Source of the DNA: Candidatus Omnitrophota bacterium
GTDB lineage: Bacteria > Omnitrophota > Gorgyraeia > Gygaellales > Profunditerraquicolaceae
Assembly: GCA_026387485.1 (NCBI GenBank)
Contig: JAPLLQ010000118.1
Coordinates: 1,036-19,933 of the forward strand
Length of the DNA: 18,898 nt
Direction of reading: 5' to 3'
Under the pieces are notes generated by a model. It saw only the letters and a list, made by a program, of their open reading frames with translations, was not told the origin of the DNA and did no database searches. Positions 13,067-18,898 of this stretch are shown in pieces. Position numbers and translations under genes: made by a program. Positions within the stretch are counted from its first letter, which is position 1; each line of letters starts with the position of its first letter.

Positions 13067-15004
13067 TTATTCTTTTTTCTTTTGGGCCCCTTCTTTGGCT
13101 TTCTTAAGCTCCACAAGCACCTCTTGATTATTTTGGGAAAATAGTCCTGCCTGGCGTAACGATTCCCAAGCTTGCCGATAAAGCCCTTGACGTAAATAAA
13201 CCCTGCCTAAAAGATAATATGCCTGCCAACAGTTGGGTAAAATACGTAAGGCTTCTTTGGCCTCCTGGATTACCAGATTATCCTTCCCCAATACCTCGAA
13301 TAAGAAGGCCCGGCTAATATAAGGGTCCGGGTAAATCTGCCTTAAGCCAAGCTTTTTTAAATCAACCGGCGGCACTTTATATTTATTTAAATTGATTTTA
13401 TACTTTTTAATTAATTCTTGGGTCCCGGCTACGTTCTTCAGAAAGAGAATTCCTTTATCATCGAAAAAGACCAGTTTCCATTCTGGGCTTTTATAGAAAT
13501 AACCGGCTATCGGCTGAATTTTACGCAGAGCCGTAGTCAATAAAACTGCTTCCAAGTCATACTTTTTAATTATTCCCTCTATGCTGGCACTATCCCCTTT
13601 TTCTGCTTTCTGATATTGGCTGAAAAATTCCGGGCTATAAAGCTCGCTTCTACCGTCGATAAAAACCTGCCTGAGAGGATAACCTTTACCAATTAGGTAG
13701 GCTCCGGAATTAAAATCGTTAAACATACGGGAAGGTATATTATTGTTTAGAATAAAATCTACGGCTGCCAGCGGATAGCGGCTTTTTTCCAAGCCAAAAA
13801 ACGGGCTGACAAATTCTTGGGTTGCAAAGTCAAAATAAGCGACCTTAAGTTGGGAGTTAATTTCAAGGCTGACAAATCTTAAAAAAAGAAAGGCTAATAC
13901 GCACCTTATCAGCCAATAGCGGATCTGCTTAAAATTGTCTTGTTTTAATAGCCCGATTTTTAGCTTTCCTAAGATATCCCCCAGGTAAAAGGCAATAACC
14001 ATAAAGCTGGCAGCTATAAAAAATAGAATGTTGCGCGCGATGATACCGAAAAAAAGGAAAAATAGGCCTAATAATATATCCCTTATTCTTAATCTTTTGA
14101 TATTCAAAAGAAGCGCTGCAAGATAAAGGGTTCCGATTAAATAATAAAATTTTAGCGAGGCAATTTTCAGGATAAAAACCGGCCTTAACTCTTGTATATA
14201 ACCAAAAACTTCTTTGCTCTTATCGGAGAATATCCCGACGAGCACCTGCACTGGATACGCTGCTCCGCGCAGACCCTGCGGATTAATAAAGGAGGCTAAT
14301 ATTGCAACCAGCAGAATGATTTTTAGCCGGTGATAAACGGAATTATCCAAGGCCCCTTTTTCTTTCCACTGCCGCGGGAGAAATTTTATTTTACGCCTTA
14401 ATAATTCTGCCGCGATATAGAAAGCTATTACTAACAGGCCGAGGCAAAAATATCCGTGAAGGTTAACCCAAATAATTTGCAGCGGTAAAATAAGCCATAT
14501 GATTTTCCTGTTGGCATGAAACTCCAGCAAATAGAGGTAGCTGCAAAAAAATAGCATACTGAATACATCGGGGCGAATATTAAATCTGCTCTGGGAAGCG
14601 GTAACAGCGATAAAAACTAATACCGCTGTTTCTAGATATGCGCCGGTTAACCGGCGGCCGGCGAAAAGTAAAATTAAAAAAACAGCTACTATCCCGAACA
14701 TCTCCAGGTAAATAAGGCCATCCGCTCCAAAGCGGGCAAAAGCAAAATAGGAAAGTAACTGAAAGACCCATTCGTGGTCAACCCAAGGCTTGCCGGCTAG
14801 AGTAAAAGAAAATATATCATTCGCCGGGATTAATTTATTTTTAAAAATAAACTCCCCTGTTTTTAGATGCAGCCATATATCTAAATCAAAGATTGACTTG
14901 GAGGAATAAAGGAAAATCAGGCAGAATACCGCAATAACAGCAGAAAAACCCAACAACCAATCCAGCCGCTGCAATAAATTTTTGGTAATTTCGCCTTTTT
15001 TCAT
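13067..15004 (-). CDS. Polytopic membrane protein with C-terminal TPR, GT-C-like
   Basis: 645 residues with about ten transmembrane helices between 15 and 395. A long first extramembrane loop contains DLDIWLHLKTG (40-50), LIPANDIFSF and WVDHEWVFQLLSYF. The pattern 'D-x-D/W-x-H-x-K-T-G ... P-x-D-x-F-S ... W-x-x-HEW' is common in GT-C-type membrane glycosyltransferase-like proteins, where acidic residues in the first loop are catalytic. A soluble domain (about 400-550) and one or two TPR repeats (about 585-635, CWQAYYLLGRVYLRQGLYRQAWESL) follow. Lipid-linked sugar transfer is only a guess. Its ATG overlaps the TGA of the upstream small membrane protein (ATGA), so they form an operon. The final residues are Lys-rich. 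Confidence 0.65.
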   Translation of the reverse strand: MKKGEITKNLLQRLDWLLGFSAVIAVFCLIFLYSSKSIFDLDIWLHLKTGEFIFKNKLIPANDIFSFTLAGKPWVDHEWVFQLLSYFAFARFGADGLIYLEMFGIVAVFLILLFAGRRLTGAYLETAVLVFIAVTASQSRFNIRPDVFSMLFFCSYLYLLEFHANRKIIWLILPLQIIWVNLHGYFCLGLLVIAFYIAAELLRRKIKFLPRQWKEKGALDNSVYHRLKIILLVAILASFINPQGLRGAAYPVQVLVGIFSDKSKEVFGYIQELRPVFILKIASLKFYYLIGTLYLAALLLNIKRLRIRDILLGLFFLFFGIIARNILFFIAASFMVIAFYLGDILGKLKIGLLKQDNFKQIRYWLIRCVLAFLFLRFVSLEINSQLKVAYFDFATQEFVSPFFGLEKSRYPLAAVDFILNNNIPSRMFNDFNSGAYLIGKGYPLRQVFIDGRSELYSPEFFSQYQKAEKGDSASIEGIIKKYDLEAVLLTTALRKIQPIAGYFYKSPEWKLVFFDDKGILFLKNVAGTQELIKKYKINLNKYKVPPVDLKKLGLRQIYPDPYISRAFLFEVLGKDNLVIQEAKEALRILPNCWQAYYLLGRVYLRQGLYRQAWESLRQAGLFSQNNQEVLVELKKAKEGAQKKKE

Positions 15005-15426
15005 CTTTTAAATAAAGGAAGCTTAAAAAAGCCCCTTCTTTCTCCGAAATACTCTCTGATATCCGGCCGGCTAAAATATATAATTAATAAAGTGTGGTAG
15101 AATATAGAAGCGATATCCTTAATTGGCGAAGGAATAGTTGTCTCTAGTGCCCCTGACAGGCTGATAACTTTGGCAAAGATTAATAATTTGCTTAAAATTA
15201 TGACGGTAGCAAAGAATAACAATATATGGTAACTGGATAAGCTACGCCTTAATATGCCTATGCCTAAAATTAAAGAGATAAAGGCGGCGATCAAGACAAA
15301 GGCAAAAACCGAAGGCGGCTTGGTAAATTTATTTAGAAAAGGGCTTAAGGTTAAGGAGATCAGGGTGATTAAACCTATAATTATCTCGGTGAGGCCGAAT
15401 AAAATAATCCCCGGTTTTTGCTTCAT
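15001..15426 (-). CDS. Small four-helix membrane protein
   Basis: 141 residues with four predicted transmembrane helices (about 7-29, 41-59, 66-88 and 107-120) and a basic C-terminus (FFKLPLFKR). No family recognised. The start ATG 15426 lies only 12 nt after the 3' CCA end of the tRNA-Glu and has no Shine-Dalgarno. It overlaps the next gene by 4 nt. It is probably cotranscribed with the tRNA, since no separate promoter fits between them. Confidence 0.65.
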   Translation of the reverse strand: MKQKPGIILFGLTEIIIGLITLISLTLSPFLNKFTKPPSVFAFVLIAAFISLILGIGILRRSLSSYHILLFFATVIILSKLLIFAKVISLSGALETTIPSPIKDIASIFYHTLLIIYFSRPDIREYFGERRGFFKLPLFKR

Positions 15427-15438
15427 ATGCTATTAAAT

Positions 15439-15516
15439 TGGTAGCCCCAACGAGATTTGAACTCGTGTTTATTGGCTGAGAACCAAGCGTCCTAGACCAG
15501 GCTAGACGATGGGGCC
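15439..15516 (-). tRNA. tRNA-Glu, anticodon CUC, with encoded CCA
   Basis: Minus-strand cloverleaf. The acceptor GGCCCCA pairs with TGGGGCT (first pair G-U), discriminator A, encoded CCA. The D arm TCTA...TAGG follows the usual GTCTAG of tRNA-Glu. The anticodon arm is CTTGG-TTCTCAG-CCAAT with anticodon CTC; the outermost pair of that stem (C27-T43) is mismatched. The T arm is ACGAG-TTCAAAT-CTCGT. Reads GAG codons. Confidence 0.93.
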
Positions 15517-15533
15517 AGATAAATTTTCAAATT

Positions 15534-15561
15534 ATTCTACTATATCCGCGTATTTAGTCAA
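15534..15561 (-). promoter_or_regulatory. Promoter of tRNA-Glu
   Basis: Minus strand: TTGACT (15561-15556), 16-nt spacer, TAGAAT (15539-15534). Start expected near 15527, about 10 nt before the mature tRNA 5' end at 15516. The -35 box is half of an 18-bp palindrome. Confidence 0.65.
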
Positions 15562-15574
15562 TAAATTTATTGAC
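15557..15574. promoter_or_regulatory. 18-bp perfect palindrome between divergent promoters
   Basis: GTCAATAAATTTATTGAC is identical to its reverse complement. It holds the core of the -35 box of the tRNA promoter (minus) and of the FIST gene promoter (plus). It could be an operator, or simply two facing TTGAC boxes with an AT-rich centre. Confidence 0.6.
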
Positions 15575-15598
15575 CCCGGCACCCAAAGTAACTATAAT
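15570..15598 (+). promoter_or_regulatory. Promoter of the FIST-kinase-regulator operon
   Basis: TTGACC (15570-15575, 5 of 6), 17-nt spacer, TATAAT (15593-15598, full consensus). The last base of the -10 box is 8 nt before the A of ATG 15606, so transcription should begin at or within a couple of bases of the start codon. Confidence 0.75.
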
Positions 15599-15605
15599 AC
15601 AGAAT

Positions 15606-16790
15606 ATGCAGGTAGGCATAGGGTTAAGTATAGCCTCGGATTATCTAAAAGCTGCCAAAGAAGCTGTTGAAAAAGCGCGGGTTAACATAACCGAAGGCAA
15701 TGCTGACTTAGCTTTTGTTTTTACCACCGGCGAATTCGGGCACCCGTTAGTCCTAAAGACAATTTCCGAACTCCTGAACAATATCCCTATACTGGGCGCA
15801 AGTACGCCGGCGCTAATATCTAACCAGGGGATATTTAAGCACGGCCTGCTCATTGTAATTTTTAGTTTCACCGAAGAAACTTATTTTAACACTGCCTGTG
15901 TTAAAGATACCTCTGATAAAAACGCATTAGCTATGGGTGAAGAATTGGGAGGGAAATTATTGTATGGCTGTAAAGGCGTGCACCGCAATCTAACCATCCT
16001 ATTTTCCGATATCACTATACCTTCCAGGCAAAATTTTATTTTCGGCATTCAGGAAAAAGTAGGCAGCAGCTTTCCTTTGTTTGGCGCCTTCACCTCGCAC
16101 TGCCCGGACACCAAAAAACCTCTCCTCTATTTTGGCCAACAGACAATCATTAATGCCGGCTGCGGTGTACTTTGGGGAGGAAAACTAAATTTCGGATTAG
16201 GAGTAAAACATGGCTGGCAACCATTAGGCAAGCCCCGCTGGGTCACTAAATCTTCAGGTAGCACAGTAAATGAAATAGATGGCCAACCAGCAGTAAACCT
16301 TTATAAAGATTATCTTGCCCAAGATATTCCGGAATTAAAAAAAGAGTTTAAGCACATATCGACCTTGTACCCGCTGGGAATCAAGATTAAAGGAGAAAAA
16401 GAATATTTATTAAGAGGCCTTTCTTCTATTGAAAACGACGGCTCTCTTATTTTCGGGGCCGATGTACCGCAGGATAGCACAATAAGATTGATGATCGCCT
16501 CGAAAGAATCCTGTCTTAAGGCTACCCGACAATCAGCTGAAACAACCTTAAAAAGTATACCGGCGGCTAAAATTAAATTTGCCCTTGTCTTTAATTCGCT
16601 GGCCCGGTACACTCTTTTAGGCAGACAGGTAAACCAAGAGCTAAATCTTATAAAAGAAGTGCTGGGTAAAGATCTGCCTTTAGCTGGAATATATACCTGC
16701 GCTGAAGAAGCTCCCTTAAGTTCTCTTAATTATTTAGGTAAAACATATTCACATAATAACTCTATTGCAATTCTAACTATTGCAAGTTAA
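15606..16790 (+). CDS. FIST domain sensory protein
   Basis: 394 residues from ATG 15606. A longer reading from TTG 15570 is rejected because that TTG is the -35 box of the promoter, and the family begins with the MQVGIGLS strand. FIST_N spans about 20-215 (EAVEKARVNITEGNADLAFVFTTG, IPILGASTPALI, FGAFTSHC). FIST_C follows (about 225-390: VNLYKDYLAQDIPEL, YPLGIKIKGEKEYLLRGL, ALVFNSLARYTLLGRQVNQEL, LAGIYTCAEEAPL, HNNSIAILTI). FIST proteins are signal-input modules thought to bind small ligands such as amino acids. Here the module is a separate protein, 3 nt upstream of a histidine kinase that probably receives its signal. No Shine-Dalgarno and apparently a leaderless mRNA. Confidence 0.88.
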   Translation: MQVGIGLSIASDYLKAAKEAVEKARVNITEGNADLAFVFTTGEFGHPLVLKTISELLNNIPILGASTPALISNQGIFKHGLLIVIFSFTEETYFNTACVKDTSDKNALAMGEELGGKLLYGCKGVHRNLTILFSDITIPSRQNFIFGIQEKVGSSFPLFGAFTSHCPDTKKPLLYFGQQTIINAGCGVLWGGKLNFGLGVKHGWQPLGKPRWVTKSSGSTVNEIDGQPAVNLYKDYLAQDIPELKKEFKHISTLYPLGIKIKGEKEYLLRGLSSIENDGSLIFGADVPQDSTIRLMIASKESCLKATRQSAETTLKSIPAAKIKFALVFNSLARYTLLGRQVNQELNLIKEVLGKDLPLAGIYTCAEEAPLSSLNYLGKTYSHNNSIAILTIAS

Positions 16791-16793
16791 AAG

Positions 16794-18287
16794 ATGGCGA
16801 CCAGTGACATAATTAATATTTTATTCCCGTTATTCATTCTTACGGTTATTCTTCTGGGTATGTTAGTTATCGTAAAAATACGGAGAGTAAAACAACTGCA
16901 ATCCCAAACCGAAGAACTTAAAAAATCGCTTGATGATATGGATGAACAGGCCAAGCTTATTGTGCGCACTGATATGGAATTAAATAAAATTCAGGATGAG
17001 CTGGATAAAAAGATCACCGGGCTTTACGCCTTACAAAGGATATCCCGGGCAACCAGCACCGCCTTAGAAGAAAACCAGATATTCAAACGGATCAATCCGG
17101 AACACTTAGAGGACCTTGGTTTTGAAAGAGCTTCCGGTTTTCTCTGGCATAACGAAGAGAAAAAATTTATACTGCAGCTTAATGTTGGTTATTCCGAAGA
17201 AGAGATTAACCGGATAAAAATCTTTATTGGCGCCAATGAAGAGCGCTGCCTAAAATTAATAGCTAGCGAAAAAACTTTCTCTTCCCTCTCTCAATCGGAT
17301 AACTTAATCGCTAAAGAAGAAATGCGGAATATCTTCAGTGTTACCTCTTTTATTATCTCGCCTATAATCTCTCAGCAGGGTAATAAAGGCCTGCTCTTTG
17401 TCGGCACTCAAAATACTGAAACCCTGATTACCGAAGGAGATGAAGAGCTGATTAAAATCTTGGCTACGCAATTAGGGCAAACATTGGATAATGCCCACTT
17501 ATTTGAAAAAACCTGGAGGGCACAACAGGAGTTAGAAGATAGGGTAAAAGAAAGAACCCGCGAGTTAACGCTAGCCCTAGAAGAAGTAAAAAAAATAAGC
17601 CGACGAAAAACCGATTTTGTCTCCAGCGTCTCACATGAACTAAGAACTCCCCTAACTTCAGTAAAAGGATATACGGCGATATTATTAGCTGGAAAATTAG
17701 GTAAGCTACCGCAGGAAGCCCAAGAGCGCCTGGAAAAGATAAACCGGCACACCGATGAATTAGTGCATATAGTAAACGATCTTTTGGATATATCGCGCAT
17801 AGAGTCGGGTAGGGTAATTATGAAACTGGAGCCGATTGATTTAAGAAATACCGTGGCTAAGGTTGGAGATTTATTATCTGGACAACTAAAGGAAAAAAAT
17901 ATATATTTAGATGTTATTATGAAACCCAGTGCTTGTTCGGTGTTAGCGGACAACAGCCAGATAGAACGAGTGTTTATCAATCTTTTCGGTAATGCCCTAA
18001 AATTTACTCCGGCGGAAGGAAAAATCAGCATACAAAATCATAAAATAGATAAAATGGTTCAAGTGGATGTGAGCGATACCGGATGCGGCATACCCAAAGA
18101 AGCCCAAGAAGCAATATTCGAAGAGTTTTTTCGGGTAGATAACGCGATAAACCAGGGTGTAAAAGGTACCGGCCTGGGCCTAGCCTTGGTTAAAAATATA
18201 ATTGAAGCCCACGGCGGAAAAATCTGGGTGAAAAGCAAGGCGGGATCTGGCGCTACTTTTAGTTTTACTCTGTTTGCCGCACCATAA
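16794..18287 (+). CDS. Membrane-anchored GAF sensor histidine kinase
   Basis: 497 residues. One N-terminal transmembrane helix (about 8-28). A cytoplasmic coiled coil (32-75) is followed by a GAF-like domain (about 76-235: LYALQRISRATSTAL, IISPIISQQGNKGLLFVG, LATQLGQTLDNAHLF). A second helix pair (240-272) leads to HisKA with phospho-acceptor His281 in SVSHELRTPLTSVKGY, and the HATPase domain: N box NLFGNALKFTP (396-406), G1 DTGCGIP (428-434), FEEFFRV (442-448), G2 GTGLGLAL (458-465). All catalytic motifs are intact. It has no obvious periplasmic domain, so the input is likely intracellular, possibly the FIST protein encoded directly upstream. The only ribosome site is a weak AAAAG. Confidence 0.92.
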   Translation: MATSDIINILFPLFILTVILLGMLVIVKIRRVKQLQSQTEELKKSLDDMDEQAKLIVRTDMELNKIQDELDKKITGLYALQRISRATSTALEENQIFKRINPEHLEDLGFERASGFLWHNEEKKFILQLNVGYSEEEINRIKIFIGANEERCLKLIASEKTFSSLSQSDNLIAKEEMRNIFSVTSFIISPIISQQGNKGLLFVGTQNTETLITEGDEELIKILATQLGQTLDNAHLFEKTWRAQQELEDRVKERTRELTLALEEVKKISRRKTDFVSSVSHELRTPLTSVKGYTAILLAGKLGKLPQEAQERLEKINRHTDELVHIVNDLLDISRIESGRVIMKLEPIDLRNTVAKVGDLLSGQLKEKNIYLDVIMKPSACSVLADNSQIERVFINLFGNALKFTPAEGKISIQNHKIDKMVQVDVSDTGCGIPKEAQEAIFEEFFRVDNAINQGVKGTGLGLALVKNIIEAHGGKIWVKSKAGSGATFSFTLFAAP

Positions 18288-18294
18288 AAAATAT

Positions 18295-18898
18295 ATGGCG
18301 ATAAAAATACTTATTGTTGACGACGATGCAGATATCCGGGATGTATTAAAACTTACCCTTTCCGAGGAAAACTATTCTATCCTTGAGGCCTGCGACGGAG
18401 AAGAGGCCTTAAAAATCATCCATCACGACCAACCGGACCTGGTATTATTGGATTATAAAATCCCTAAAGTTGACGGCCGAGAAGTCTGCCGGAGAATAAA
18501 AAAAGACCTACTCTTACGCCACCTGCCTATAATTATGGTTACCGGGAAAGGGGATATCAGCGATAAGGTTGATGGGATGGACGCCGGAGCAGATGATTAC
18601 GTGGTTAAGCCCTTTGAGCCTAAGGAATTACTGGCCCGCATCCGGATGATCCTCAGACACACTGAGCGCGACCTTGAAGCTAACCCCTTGACGCGCCTGC
18701 CGGGAAATATTTCTATTATTAAAGAGCTCTCCCTGAGATTAGAGAATAAAAAATTATTCGCTGTCTGCTATATTGACTTGGATAAATTCAAAACTTATAA
18801 CGATAAATACGGTTTTGAACATGGTGATGAGGTAATCCGCGAGACTGCCCGGATGTTGATCCGTTCGGTCCAGGAAAAGGGGGCCCCAAATGATTTTG
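18295..18898 (+). CDS. Response regulator with GGDEF-like output, cut by window end
   Basis: 201 residues are visible from ATG 18295. Receiver domain: acidic pocket DDD (9-11), phospho-acceptor Asp53 in LLDYKIPKVDG, Thr83 in MVTGKG, Lys105 in VVKPFEP. After a short linker, TRLPGNISIIKEL and YIDLDKFKTYNDKYGFEHGDEVIRE match the first half of a GGDEF domain. The window ends in PNDF, where the GGDEF signature itself would follow shortly. So it is probably a diguanylate cyclase activated by the kinase encoded 7 nt upstream, but whether the active site is intact cannot be seen. No Shine-Dalgarno precedes the ATG. Confidence 0.88.
   Translation, partial: MAIKILIVDDDADIRDVLKLTLSEENYSILEACDGEEALKIIHHDQPDLVLLDYKIPKVDGREVCRRIKKDLLLRHLPIIMVTGKGDISDKVDGMDAGADDYVVKPFEPKELLARIRMILRHTERDLEANPLTRLPGNISIIKELSLRLENKKLFAVCYIDLDKFKTYNDKYGFEHGDEVIRETARMLIRSVQEKGAPNDF

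Noticed and set aside
15570..15605. TTG start giving a FIST protein 12 residues longer
   Set aside because: The TTG is the -35 box of a near-consensus promoter, the extra residues do not fit the family, and a transcript from that promoter would begin after it.
17408..18031. 207-codon minus-strand frame
   Set aside because: Antisense shadow of the histidine kinase catalytic domains; Ser/Phe-rich product without domain features.

Overview
The window looks like part of a genome of Candidatus Omnitrophota (old name OP3) or a related PVC-type bacterium. That is an inference from gene content and style: an AT-leaning sequence, pilins with the [G/A]|QxxxE[Y/F] prepilin motif in long arrays, small orphan membrane proteins, and a transposase-like coiled-coil protein of a kind I associate with this phylum. 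No rRNA or universal marker gene is present, so the phylum call is tentative.

Layout. From 1 to about 13060 almost everything is on the minus strand and belongs to a Tad/Flp-type pilus locus. In transcription order (right to left) it runs: a small membrane protein, a PpiC-type peptidyl-prolyl isomerase lipoprotein, CpaB, a CpaC/RcpA secretin carrying an extra TonB C-terminal domain, one 722-residue polypeptide that fuses the CpaE/TadZ ATPase to the CpaF/TadA motor ATPase, and a DUF192 gene broken by a 34-bp tandem duplication. A transposase-derived protein gene follows (4724..6532), with an upstream region that is a perfect 68-bp tandem duplication. Then comes the structural operon (about 4692 down to 1), driven by a near-perfect sigma-70 promoter. 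It encodes a Flp-type prepilin, two short prepilins, four ~101-110-residue pilin-like paralogs, a TadE-like gene with a frameshift in a T6 run, another TadE-like protein, a TadG-like protein and an unknown secreted protein cut by the window edge. TadB, TadC and a prepilin peptidase are not in the window.

From 13067 to 15516, still on the minus strand, lie a large polytopic membrane protein with a C-terminal TPR, a small four-helix membrane protein, and a tRNA-Glu(CUC) with encoded CCA only 12 nt upstream of that protein's start codon. At about 15557-15574 an 18-bp perfect palindrome contains the -35 boxes of two divergent promoters, one for the tRNA and one for a plus-strand signalling operon. 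That operon encodes a FIST-domain sensor (apparently leaderless), a membrane GAF histidine kinase, and a response regulator with a GGDEF-like output domain cut by the right edge.

How the parts work together (inference). The fused CpaE-CpaF ATPase would power assembly of pilins that a prepilin peptidase encoded elsewhere has processed. The secretin and CpaB form the outer-membrane channel, the PPIase lipoprotein helps fold exported parts, and the series of pilin-like proteins may supply alternative or tip subunits. The FIST/kinase/GGDEF operon would sense a small ligand and act through phosphotransfer and possibly cyclic-di-GMP, which often controls surface attachment; nothing in the sequence ties it directly to the pilus.
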